A stretch of 64,000 nt of DNA from Flavobacterium panici (GTDB lineage Bacteria; Bacteroidota; Bacteroidia; Flavobacteriales; Flavobacteriaceae), in assembly GCF_903819335.1 (NCBI RefSeq), contig NZ_CAIJDE010000044.1, positions 203,003 to 267,002 of the forward strand, in the 5' to 3' direction. This document shows positions 34,401 to 42,804 of the stretch, in pieces. Numbering within the stretch: position 1 is the first letter of the stretch; each line of letters starts with the position of its first letter. Under the pieces are notes generated by a model. The model did no database searches, was not told the DNA's origin, and saw nothing but the letters and a program-made list of their open reading frames with translations. The translations under genes were made by a program, and so were the position numbers.

Positions 34401-35498
34401 ATCTGTCGCCGTTTGAATTAAGTTTTTATATTGATCCTGAACAATAATCTGCTCGGTAACATCCTGACCAATACTTATAATTAAATCCTCAGAGAATTTT
34501 TTATCTTTCCATTGTATGTATCTGTATTCTCCGTTTTTAGTTTTTAGTTTTCGGGTATAAATTTTATTTTCTTCATGATGTATGATAGAAATATTTTTGT
34601 TGTATTCGTCTCCTTTTGTAAGCTTCCAGAAATTAAGCCCCATAACTTCTTCGGGCTGATAACCTAAAATAGAAGTTACGGTTTCGCTGCAAAATAATAT
34701 TTCACCTTTTTGATCTGTTGCAATTGTGAGTGAATTTCCTTTGTGCACAATTTCGTTTGCAAACCTGAAGTTGTCCCGATTATTTTGTAAAACGGCATAT
34801 TTTACCTGATTAATAATAAAAATCAGGATGCAGAAATTAATTAATAAAATAGAAGATTTTAAAGGAATTAATTGAAAAGTAACTGTTGAAAAGAGAAATA
34901 TAAAAACGAGACCCACAAAAAACCAGTAAACTTTAATTGGTTTTAAAATGTTGTAAGAAAAGAAAAAGGAGATTAAAAAAACGATTATGGGAACAACATC
35001 TTCTGCCAGAAAAATGATGTTGTAACAAACGTAACTAATGTAAATAAAGAAGCAAAAAATAAAAATAAACTGAATTTTATCTCTCAGCCATTTTACTTTA
35101 TCTGTTATAACATAAGCTAGAAGAACAGAAAAACCAATTGAAACGTTTACGACCAATAAACTTTTTGGCCTGATTTTAAAAATTTCATTTATGATTTCGA
35201 TTACAATAACTGCAATTCCAAAAAATAAAATATAAAGCTGATATTCCCTTCCTGCGGTTTCTGCTTCTTTCTTTTTTTCGATGAAATTTCCAATTTTTGC
35301 TTTGATGCGAAAAAATTGATAAACCAAAAGCCCCAAAAAGCCCAGTAAGGAAAAACCCAGAACTATAAATTTGGGATTATTATAAAAAATAATATCTGAA
35401 TTGAAAACATACCAGTTTGTCATAATTGATTTCAGAGTATTACCAGAACAGGTAATACCTGAAACCAATAGATTGAAAAAACTATAGTTTTCTACCAT
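31446..35498 (-). CDS. Hybrid sensor histidine kinase with PAS, GAF and receiver domains
   Basis: A 1350-residue protein. Several membrane helices (about 45-235) come first. Two PAS domains follow (GNSLTIATDQKGEILFCSET, IIFEVDADGYFTFINEFAYS), then two GAF domains (NNLNTVIDYIIKEASTVSQA, DLIGKASKADHMFYYERDF) and a third PAS with PAC (GTVYLSKFDAFSTKIFLND). The HisKA box reads SHEIRTPLNGIIGFTH (phospho-His). The ATPase has DTGIGI and GGTGLGLTIS. The receiver has LVFMDIQMPIMNGYE. No partner response regulator is nearby. The start may be 25 codons further in (35423). The signal sensed is unknown. Confidence 0.92.
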   Translation of the reverse strand: MVENYSFFNLLVSGITCSGNTLKSIMTNWYVFNSDIIFYNNPKFIVLGFSLLGFLGLLVYQFFRIKAKIGNFIEKKKEAETAGREYQLYILFFGIAVIVIEIINEIFKIRPKSLLVVNVSIGFSVLLAYVITDKVKWLRDKIQFIFIFCFFIYISYVCYNIIFLAEDVVPIIVFLISFFFSYNILKPIKVYWFFVGLVFIFLFSTVTFQLIPLKSSILLINFCILIFIINQVKYAVLQNNRDNFRFANEIVHKGNSLTIATDQKGEILFCSETVTSILGYQPEEVMGLNFWKLTKGDEYNKNISIIHHEENKIYTRKLKTKNGEYRYIQWKDKKFSEDLIISIGQDVTEQIIVQDQYKNLIQTATDIIFEVDADGYFTFINEFAYSLLGYSEDEILQKHYSNFIHEKYSMSAVDFYENFESNGNKFPIIELPILKKNGQELWISQKIIIRKNDLDQTIGFAGIARDITEIKNAENEKKRRLEKIEAYNNSTKKLSTTDFSTYNNLNTVIDYIIKEASTVSQANRVSFWKYSRDLISCKNLYSVDNQNLNDKNILNKESYPIYFETLKNKAIINAPDVFNKLETSEFEKLYFTKNKIKSMLDVPIFLSGQLAGVVCFESTEEQRDWDNEDINYARTISDVVSLAISMQMRLETERRLEFKSQLLSALSLCTEKFLMSKSTEQMFQETYDLIGKASKADHMFYYERDFTTNTVVQKYKWSRKGIPHQITPLRHMTEDNLKEIFEAAKNKRIVNTYTRKLEDRFFKQLLINNEIKSILILPLYINDIFTGFIGFDDCTKERKWSEEEIYIFQVLANNISSALERNRNESKIIESEEKFKLIANNIPGTVYLSKFDAFSTKIFLNDEIQNLTGYSKAEFIENNLSFLSLIHHEDRDEVINNQIDNLQNGIPLHNVYRIKRKTGEYIWVEEFGDVIKKGDEIEFVGGIYFDITNKKETEDAIKAKQLAEAANKSKSDFLANMSHEIRTPLNGIIGFTHLLMKTELEEIQEKYMTTINQSAHSLLEIINDILDFSKIEAGKLELFIDLYDIKKVLGQVFDLIVFESNQKNLQLELNVDQDVPKYIWTDIVRIKQILINLLSNAVKFTNEGSIKLNVSVLSKSKNNFSTIRFSVIDTGIGIMEKNQKKIFKAFSQADSSTTRKFGGTGLGLTISNQLLALMESRLQLESKIGEGSNFFFDLNLKTSNQSINEKYNTELKNLQALPDENYNEANSKNIRFLIVEDNKVNMLLLKTIVKNLYHNAFIFECENGYEAVKQFESINPTLVFMDIQMPIMNGYETTKAIRNTSAGKDIPIIAVTAGAEKEERNKCISAGMDDYISKPIMKGTVEETLVKWLK

Positions 35499-35590
35499 AG
35501 ATTTTGGGATATGTTTGGTTTAGTAAATAGCAATTTAAATTCTAATAATAGAGTTGGTTAAGCCCTTTGAAATTTACTAGAACTTTGTTT

Positions 35591-36385
35591 TTATTCAAAA
35601 TCCGATCTTCCAATTGAATCAATAGAATCTGCTTGCTCTTCTTCGGTAAAAATTGAATAATAAGTAGCATATGTTACTGATGTATTGAAAATAACAGTAA
35701 AAATTACTCCGATGCAGCATGCAACAAGACCCACTAATGACCCAAGAAATCCTATGACAAACAGAGCGAAAATTATTAATGGATTTTTACCTACAATAAC
35801 AATACTTGATTTAATGGCATCTATTGCTTTAAGATTTCCAAAAATCACTAAGGGAATTGCAAAATAAGTAAAAAACGAAATCATTATTGATATTCCGCCG
35901 CCTAAAAACATGATTCCGGTACTGTCTAAAGCATACGAAATTCCAGTACTTACAATAGCTAACAGAAATGCTAAAGAGAATAATTGAAAAAAGTACGGTG
36001 CTTTATAATAGGTAAAAATTGTAGAAACATTAAACTCTTCATCTTTATCTGCGCAGTCAGCCATTTTAAGAAACCCGGCTCCAAGCGGTGCAAATATTGC
36101 GCTTACAACTGCAACAGCAACTGTTGAAAATAATTGTTCAAGATAAGTAAGTTTTTGATTTTCGAAGTTTTTAATAAAATCTTCTGAGAGAGCTTGTATA
36201 CCATAAACTACGGTGGCTAATCCCATGATTACTATAAAAGCAAGAATTGAAAACACAAGAATTATCAATCCGGAATACAAAGCTATCTTTTTGTAATTTT
36301 CAAAAGCATAAGTAAAAACAGTAGAAAAGTCTATCGAATAGCCATCTTTTTTGATGTCCTCAATTTGTTCAAGTGTAGATTTCAT
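35591..36385 (-). CDS. Multi-pass membrane protein of unknown function
   Basis: A 264-residue protein with about six hydrophobic helices and an acidic C-terminus. It opens with FSTVFTYAFENYKKI and later has IFTYYKAPYFFQLFSLAFLL, a pattern seen in a family of flavobacterial membrane proteins of unknown role. Its gene precedes the hybrid kinase gene on the same strand with about 90 nt between, so co-transcription is possible. Confidence 0.7.
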   Translation of the reverse strand: MKSTLEQIEDIKKDGYSIDFSTVFTYAFENYKKIALYSGLIILVFSILAFIVIMGLATVVYGIQALSEDFIKNFENQKLTYLEQLFSTVAVAVVSAIFAPLGAGFLKMADCADKDEEFNVSTIFTYYKAPYFFQLFSLAFLLAIVSTGISYALDSTGIMFLGGGISIMISFFTYFAIPLVIFGNLKAIDAIKSSIVIVGKNPLIIFALFVIGFLGSLVGLVACCIGVIFTVIFNTSVTYATYYSIFTEEEQADSIDSIGRSDFE

Positions 36386-36501
36386 TTTAAAAGTAAAGTT
36401 GTTTTATATTCTTCGTCGTAATAAATTAGTTGACGTAAATATAATATTTTAAATCAATTCCGAATAAAAATCTACAAATATTACAAAATTGTTTCCCTAA
36501 T

Positions 36502-37830
36502 TTAAAGCCAGTCTAAAATTCGTTTTATTGAAGCCAGTTTGTCTTTGTATGGCGCGTAACGCATAGGCAGATCAAGCCAGTTTGCTTTTTTTACTATTGC
36601 TTTATGATGCGAAAAAATGTCGAAACTCAATTTTCCGTGATAAGCTCCAATTCCGCTGTGGCCAACACCGCCAAAAGGAAGCCTTTTATTAGAAAAATGA
36701 ACTACTGTATCGTTTATGCAGCCGCCTCCAAAAGAGTAATTTGCAATTAATTTTTTAGCAAATGATTTATTTTCACTAAAAATATAAAAAGCGAGAGGTT
36801 TTTCGTACTTACTGATCACATTATGAATGTCAGCTTCGGTTTCATAAATTAAAATTGGTAAGATTGGTCCAAAGATTTCTTCCTTCATTACAGCACTATC
36901 CAGACTTGGTTCTTCAATTAAAGTAGGAGAAATGTACAATTTATCAGCATTTGTATCTCCGCCAAAAATCACCTTTTCTTTTTCAATCATTTGATCTAAA
37001 CGAACCCAGTTTTTGGTATTTACGATTCGGGCAAAATCTGGTGATTTGTCTATTTTTTTACCGTATGCTTTTACAATTTCTTCCATTAAAAAGGTGATGA
37101 AATTGACTTTCATGTTTTTTTGAATCAAAACATAATCCGGAGCAATACAGGTTTGTCCGGCATTTATAAATTTTCCCCACACAATTCGTTTTGCCGCCAG
37201 TTTTAAATTAGCAGTTTCATCAATAACGCAAGGATTCTTTCCGCCTAATTCGAGTGTTACAGGAGTTAGGTTTTCGGCAGCGGCTTTTGCTACGATTTTT
37301 CCAACAGGAGCACTTCCGGTAAAAAAGATATAATCCCAGCGCTGCGCCAGTAATTTGTTTGAAACTTCGACACCGCCTTCAAAAACTTCTACATGGCTTA
37401 TATGAAATGTTTTCTCAATAATTTTAGTAATAATTGAAGAAGTATGCGGCGTAAGTTCTGATGGTTTTAAAACAACCCTGTTTCCGGCAGCAACGGCTGA
37501 AATCAACGGGCACAAAGCCAATTGAAACGGATAATTCCATGGAGCAATTACCAGAACATTTCCGTAAGGTTCTTTATAAATATAATCTGAAGAAGGAAAA
37601 TTAAGAAGGGAAGGGAAGACACGTTTGGGTTTTGCCCAGGAATTAAGATTTTTGATAGTATCTTTTAATTCCGAAATAACATAATTTGTCTCGGTTACAA
37701 CAGCTTCGAATTCTGGTTTTTTAAAATCATCGTACAAAGCTTTTACAATTAAATCTTCGCTTTTTTGAATGTTATATAATAACTTTTTCAGCGTTTCTTT
37801 TCTGTAACCAATGTCGTTTTTGAATTCCAT
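36502..37830 (-). CDS. Aldehyde dehydrogenase (class 3-like)
   Basis: A 442-residue enzyme that oxidises aldehydes with NAD(P). PWNYPFQLALCPLISAVAAGN, LELGGKNPCVID (Glu) and FINAGQTCIAPDYVL (catalytic Cys in GQTC) are the usual motifs, and the C-terminal tail is hydrophobic-basic as in fatty-aldehyde types. Its length is typical of the short class 3 type. The neighbours do not indicate a substrate. Confidence 0.92.
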   Translation of the reverse strand: MEFKNDIGYRKETLKKLLYNIQKSEDLIVKALYDDFKKPEFEAVVTETNYVISELKDTIKNLNSWAKPKRVFPSLLNFPSSDYIYKEPYGNVLVIAPWNYPFQLALCPLISAVAAGNRVVLKPSELTPHTSSIITKIIEKTFHISHVEVFEGGVEVSNKLLAQRWDYIFFTGSAPVGKIVAKAAAENLTPVTLELGGKNPCVIDETANLKLAAKRIVWGKFINAGQTCIAPDYVLIQKNMKVNFITFLMEEIVKAYGKKIDKSPDFARIVNTKNWVRLDQMIEKEKVIFGGDTNADKLYISPTLIEEPSLDSAVMKEEIFGPILPILIYETEADIHNVISKYEKPLAFYIFSENKSFAKKLIANYSFGGGCINDTVVHFSNKRLPFGGVGHSGIGAYHGKLSFDIFSHHKAIVKKANWLDLPMRYAPYKDKLASIKRILDWL

Positions 37831-37906
37831 TTTATGATCAGCTTGTTTTTTAGGATATGCAAGTTAATCGATAAAATTTAAAAAATTAACAATTTAATCA
37901 TAAAAA

Positions 37907-38596
37907 TCAGACGGCATTCCAAATCGTTTCATCTGGAGTTGGCGCAATGATTGTAATGTTTTCTTTTGAAACAGGATGAACAAAAACCAGTTTTCTGGCA
38001 TGAAGATGAATTCCTCCGTCGGGATTACTTCTGTCGGCTCCATATTTTAAATCGCCTTTTATTGGAGATCCAATGGCAGACAATTGTGCACGAATTTGAT
38101 GATGACGCCCCGTATGAAGATTGATTTCCAGAGCTGTATAATTTTGAAGTTCTTTGATTATTTTATAATCCAGACTTGCTGGTTTGCTGTCCGGAACTTC
38201 TTTTAAATGCGCTTTTGAAGTATTGTTTTTTTCGTTTCTTTTTAAATAATGAACCAATTTAGCAGCTGCTTCAACAGGTTTATTTTTGACAACAGCCCAA
38301 TACGTTTTTTTAGTTTCGCGATTGCTAAACAATTCGTTCATTCGCGTCAATGCTTTACTTGTTCTTGCAAAAACTACAATTCCGGTTGTAGGACGATCTA
38401 AACGGTGAATCACACCCAGAAAAACATCGCCCGGTTTATTGTATTTGTCTTTTATATATTCTTTTACAACATCAGATAAAGGTTTGTCACCTGTTTTATC
38501 ACCTTGTACAATATCGCCTACGCGTTTGTTAACCACAATAATGTGATTGTCTTCATGCAAGATTTGTAGATTATTTTTATCCGAAAGAATTTTCAT
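37907..38596 (-). CDS. RluA-family pseudouridine synthase
   Basis: A 229-residue protein that isomerises uridine in rRNA or tRNA. HRLDRPTTGIVVFARTSKAL holds the catalytic Asp, and ALEINLHTGRHHQIRAQLS and LHARKLVFVHPVSKE follow as in the family. There is no S4 domain. Which uridine is modified cannot be told from the sequence. Confidence 0.92.
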   Translation of the reverse strand: MKILSDKNNLQILHEDNHIIVVNKRVGDIVQGDKTGDKPLSDVVKEYIKDKYNKPGDVFLGVIHRLDRPTTGIVVFARTSKALTRMNELFSNRETKKTYWAVVKNKPVEAAAKLVHYLKRNEKNNTSKAHLKEVPDSKPASLDYKIIKELQNYTALEINLHTGRHHQIRAQLSAIGSPIKGDLKYGADRSNPDGGIHLHARKLVFVHPVSKENITIIAPTPDETIWNAV

Positions 38597-38814
38597 ATTA
38601 GACTTATGGAGGAATTTTAGATTTTAGATTTATGATTGTAGATTGGAAAAGTTTGGCTAAAGCCTTCAATGAAGCTTAAAAAATACCTCCAGCTAAAGCT
38701 GGAGGCAATTAAATTTTTGTGTTTTTTAAAACCTTTGAATCTTTGTCACTTTGAACCTTTGTACCAAAAAAAGCTTAGCGTCTCAGAACCTTAGCAACTT
38801 AGCATCTTAAAAAA

Positions 38815-39633
38815 CTAATATTGTTCCCCAGCATTAGGGAAATCACTCGACTTAACATCAGCAGCATATTGGCCAATTGCTTTTGTCATTAATTCGTATA
38901 AGTTTAAATAACGACGTAAGAAACGAGGACTGAATTCATTGTTCATTCCTAACATATCGTGAATAACTAAAACTTGTCCGTCAACACCGCCTCCGGCACC
39001 AATTCCAATAACTGGAATCGAGATACTTTTAGCTACTTTTTCGGCCAAATCAGCAGGGATTTTTTCCAGAACTACTGCAAAACATCCAACTTTTTCCAGC
39101 ATTTTAGCATCTTCAATTAATTTTTCGGCTTCTTCTTCCTCTTTTGCACGAACGCTGTATGTTCCAAATTTATAGATAGACTGAGGTGTTAAACCCAAAT
39201 GTCCCATAACCGGAATTCCTGCGTTTAATATTTTTTTGATCGATTCTTTAATTTCTTTTCCGCCTTCAAGTTTTACGGCATGTCCGCCGCTTTCTTTCAT
39301 AATTCTGATAGCAGAACGCAAAGCTTCTTTAGGATCAGACTGGTAACTTCCGAAAGGTAAATCAACCACAACCAAACCTCTTTCTACAGCACGAACTACA
39401 GACGAAGCGTGATAAATCATTTGGTCTAAAGTGATTGGCAGCGTCGTTTCGTGACCCGCCATAACATTTGATGCCGAATCTCCCACTAAAATCACATCGA
39501 CTCCTGCGGTATCAACAATTTTAGCCATTGTATAATCATACGCGGTAAGCATAGAGATTTTTTCTCCGTTGCTTTTCATTTCAATCAATGACTTTGTTGT
39601 GATTCTTTTATAATCTTTTTTTGCTACTGACAT
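38815..39633 (-). CDS. panB: 3-methyl-2-oxobutanoate hydroxymethyltransferase
   Basis: A 272-residue enzyme that adds a hydroxymethyl group from methylene-THF to 2-ketoisovalerate in pantothenate synthesis. [49 protein letters not shown] and [24 protein letters not shown] are diagnostic. No other pantothenate gene is in the window. Confidence 0.96.
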   Translation of the reverse strand: MSVAKKDYKRITTKSLIEMKSNGEKISMLTAYDYTMAKIVDTAGVDVILVGDSASNVMAGHETTLPITLDQMIYHASSVVRAVERGLVVVDLPFGSYQSDPKEALRSAIRIMKESGGHAVKLEGGKEIKESIKKILNAGIPVMGHLGLTPQSIYKFGTYSVRAKEEEEAEKLIEDAKMLEKVGCFAVVLEKIPADLAEKVAKSISIPVIGIGAGGGVDGQVLVIHDMLGMNNEFSPRFLRRYLNLYELMTKAIGQYAADVKSSDFPNAGEQY

Positions 39634-39683
39634 TTTATTTTTTTTTGAAGATGTAAAAGTATTGAATAATTATAACTTGAGAA

Positions 39684-40880
39684 TCAGCAATAAAAGAATA
39701 TTTCGACAGAAAAAAGTTTCCCGTCTTTAAATTCTAATCTAAACTGACTGTCTTCCATTATGATAGAATATTTATGTGGTGATTTTATCGAAGCATCGAT
39801 ATAAGTTCCATATTTTTCAATGAAAGCTTTTTCGGACATTGAATTATCTAAAACTGCATTTGGGTTTATTATAAATTTGTTGTTTTCGTTGATGAAAACT
39901 TTTACGATTTCTGCCTGATTTTTCTTTTCATCAACAGAAACTTCCAAGTCTGGATAATAGTAGAATAAATCACTAAGATAAATTCCGCATTCGTCACCAA
40001 CATTTGCTTTTTTTGTTGGTTTGCCAAATACTTTAACTAAATCATTTTGTGATAAATACAACGATTTGGTTTTAGTTCCTTTTAAACTAAATTCTGCTTT
40101 TTTGACAAAAGAAACAATTTGTTCCGATAATTTATGTTTCGCTAAACCTTTGGCTATACCCATATTTAATTCAGTTTCAGCAAGTAATTTAGGATCATTT
40201 ATCTGCTTAACAACTTCGTAGTATCTTTTGTAAGCTGGTTCTAATTTAAAATATTCACTGTTCCATGCTAGTTCAACAAGTCTTTCGCTTACCGTTTTTC
40301 GTTCGGAAACTGCATTGATATCAAGTTTATCAAAATCTTTCAATAAAGTTTCAAAATCAGGTCTTACGCCAATGAATTTTCTCAACGTATATTTAGCATA
40401 TTCTTCGTCAAAATTTCCATTAATATTAACCCAGTCTTCTTGATTTTTAGGAAGATAGTTTACAGCAACCGGATCTCCGGTAAAAAGGATTTCTTTAATT
40501 TTTGAATTTTTATCCGGCAGCGCTCTGGCTTTTAAACCTGCGACTAAAACAAATAAATGATTTCCGCCGTAATATGCATCACCGCCTTCGAGAATAGGAC
40601 TTTCAGGATCTTTTATTTTGATATCTTTTGCATTTAATCTTGTAGCAACAAATTTCTCGGGGACATATCCTTCGTTAAAATTATCCGCCTGAACTTTATA
40701 CCAGCCATTTTGGTTTTCTGATAATAACCGAACTTCTGCCCCATATTTAAAATAACCCAAAAAATCAGCCGAAGTACTCGCTGAAATATAAAGTCTGGTA
40801 TCTGAATTAAGAAAATAACGTTCCTGTGAATGCGATAAAAAAGAAAAGCATATCGCAATTAGAAAGTAGAGTTTTTTCAT
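39684..40880 (-). CDS. Secreted SH3-domain protein
   Basis: A 398-residue protein with signal peptide (MKKLYFLIAICFSFLSHSQ). The N-terminal region is a bacterial SH3-like domain (LNSDTRLYISASTSADFLGYFKYGAEVRLLSENQNGWYKVQ, then GYVPEKFV), and a second SH3-like repeat follows (LKARALPDKNSKIKEIL, DWVNINGNF). The rest is of unknown type. ATG 40880 is chosen because the signal peptide starts there. It may bind cell wall or extracellular polymers. Confidence 0.75.
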   Translation of the reverse strand: MKKLYFLIAICFSFLSHSQERYFLNSDTRLYISASTSADFLGYFKYGAEVRLLSENQNGWYKVQADNFNEGYVPEKFVATRLNAKDIKIKDPESPILEGGDAYYGGNHLFVLVAGLKARALPDKNSKIKEILFTGDPVAVNYLPKNQEDWVNINGNFDEEYAKYTLRKFIGVRPDFETLLKDFDKLDINAVSERKTVSERLVELAWNSEYFKLEPAYKRYYEVVKQINDPKLLAETELNMGIAKGLAKHKLSEQIVSFVKKAEFSLKGTKTKSLYLSQNDLVKVFGKPTKKANVGDECGIYLSDLFYYYPDLEVSVDEKKNQAEIVKVFINENNKFIINPNAVLDNSMSEKAFIEKYGTYIDASIKSPHKYSIIMEDSQFRLEFKDGKLFSVEIFFYC

Positions 40881-40899
40881 GAAGTAGTTTTGAGTTTTT

Positions 40900-41046
40900 G
40901 CCACAGATTAAAAGGATTTTCACAGATTTTTATTTATACAAATTTTAAAAAATAAGAAGATTTAATTTTAAATAAAATCTGCTTAAATCTGCTTAAATCT
41001 GCAGGATCTGCGTGAAAAAATCATTTTAATCCTTTTAATCTGTGGC
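40900..41046. repeat. Inverted-repeat element (ccacagatt family)
   Basis: TTGCCACAGATTAAAAGGAT on the left is answered by ATCCTTTTAATCTGTGGCAA on the right (about 41028-41047). The centre has tandem copies of aatctgctta. Confidence 0.8.
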
Positions 41047-41058
41047 AAGCAAATATTT

Positions 41059-42486
41059 TTAACAATCCGCCATGTTTACCGCAATGGCAAGTCCGCCTTC
41101 AGAGGTTTCTTTGTATTTAGAGTTCATGTCTTTTGCTGTTTGCCACATCGTATTAATTACTTTGTCTAACGGAACTTTTGCATTTTTGGAATCCGTTTCA
41201 AGAGCCAATTCAGCAGCATTTATAGCTTTTATAGCGCCCATTGTATTTCTTTCGATACACGGAATTTGAACCAAACCACCAATTGGATCACAGGTTAAAC
41301 CAAGATGATGTTCCATTGCAATTTCTGCCGCCATTAAAACCTGAGCAGCAGTTCCGCCCATTAATTCGCAAAGCGCCGCCGCTGCCATCGATGACGAAAC
41401 GCCAATCTCTGCCTGACAACCACCCATTGCAGCAGAAATCGTAGAACCTTTTTTAAAGATACTTCCAATTTCTCCGGCAACCATCAAAAATTGTTTGATT
41501 TCTTTTTCGCCCGCATCATGATTTTCAATAACCAGATAATACATTAAAACAGCCGGAATAACACCAGCACTTCCGTTTGTTGGAGCTGTAACAACGCGGC
41601 CTAACGAAGCATTTACTTCATTTACGGCCAATGCAAAACAGCTTACCCATTTTAAAATCTGACGAAATTTTACCTCCGTTTTTCTGATTTCTTCCAGCCA
41701 TGATTGCGGATTAGTATAATTGGAAAGTCCAATTAAATTTTGGTGCATATCAAAAGCTCTTCTGCGAACATGCAAACCGCCCGGAAGGATTCCTCCGGTA
41801 TGACAGCCAATGTACATGCATTCCAGCATTGTATTCCAAATGCGCATTAATTCGGAATGAATTACTTCTTCAGAACGCATTGATTTTTCATTTTCATAAA
41901 CAATCTCAGAAATCGATTTGTTTTCAGAAACGGTATAATTTAAAAGCTCAACCGCATTTTGAATCGGAAACGGAAAAGCACATTTTATGACTTCTTTGAT
42001 TTTGGCATTTTCACGTTCTTCTTTTACAACAAAACCGCCGCCAATAGAATAAAAAGTAGATTCGTATTCAGAATCATCATTTTTATAAGCCGTAAATTTT
42101 AATCCATTTGCATGGAAAGGAAGAAAGTCTTTATTGAAAACAATATCCTGAAGAAAATAAAACGGAATTTTATATTCATTTGCAAGATTGATCTCGTTTG
42201 TATCTTCAATGGTTTTAATAATTCCGGCAATATTCTCGACTGGAATATATTCAGGATCCTGACCACTCAAACCCAGCATAACAGATAAATCAGTCGCGTG
42301 GCCTTTTCCAGTTAAGGAAAGAGAACCGTACAAATCGACTTTTACACGTTTAACCTGATCTAAAATTGATTCATTTTTTAGCTCTTCTAAAAAACGTTCG
42401 GCGGCTCTCCACGGACCTAAAGTATGTGAGCTAGAAGGGCCAACGCCAATTTTAAGCATATCAAAAACAGAGATACATTCTTCCAT
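41059..42486 (-). CDS. sdaA: L-serine ammonia-lyase (iron-sulfur, single chain)
   Basis: A 475-residue enzyme that deaminates serine to pyruvate. The N-terminal beta domain ([21 protein letters not shown]) and C-terminal alpha domain ([30 protein letters not shown]) are fused in one chain. The Cys residues that hold the 4Fe-4S cluster are seen in [13 protein letters not shown] [17 protein letters not shown] and PCIERN. A TATCTTTG promoter box lies on the minus strand at 42506-42513. Confidence 0.93.
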   Translation of the reverse strand: MEECISVFDMLKIGVGPSSSHTLGPWRAAERFLEELKNESILDQVKRVKVDLYGSLSLTGKGHATDLSVMLGLSGQDPEYIPVENIAGIIKTIEDTNEINLANEYKIPFYFLQDIVFNKDFLPFHANGLKFTAYKNDDSEYESTFYSIGGGFVVKEERENAKIKEVIKCAFPFPIQNAVELLNYTVSENKSISEIVYENEKSMRSEEVIHSELMRIWNTMLECMYIGCHTGGILPGGLHVRRRAFDMHQNLIGLSNYTNPQSWLEEIRKTEVKFRQILKWVSCFALAVNEVNASLGRVVTAPTNGSAGVIPAVLMYYLVIENHDAGEKEIKQFLMVAGEIGSIFKKGSTISAAMGGCQAEIGVSSSMAAAALCELMGGTAAQVLMAAEIAMEHHLGLTCDPIGGLVQIPCIERNTMGAIKAINAAELALETDSKNAKVPLDKVINTMWQTAKDMNSKYKETSEGGLAIAVNMADC

Positions 42487-42804
42487 TGTGCAATTTTTGT
42501 TAAGACAAAGATAATTGAATAATGCAATGAAGAATTAATTTTGAATGTTAATCTTGCGTATTTGTTAAAAAAAATATTAAATTTTATTAATTCGGCAACG
42601 AAATAAATTTAATTCCTTAATATGTGGTTTTCGTAAAAAGTTCACCTTTTTTAGGTATTTTTGTAAAGATGCAACTATCAAAATCTGCTGTTTCTTTTAA
42701 TTACCAAAATTGAAAATTAACCGAAACGTCAGATGATTTCGTTTTAATTCTACCAATGTCTTTTTACGAAAATTTAGAATACCATAAAAAGATAAAATTA
42801 TATT
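42487..42804. other. Divergent promoter region
   Basis: This gap holds the minus-strand -7 box (TATCTTTG, 42506-42513) for the serine dehydratase and a plus-strand box TATTTTTG at 42656-42663 for the antiporter. The latter leaves a leader of about 135 nt, with a possible AACCGAAACG/TTTCGTTTT hairpin near 42720-42752. Confidence 0.55.
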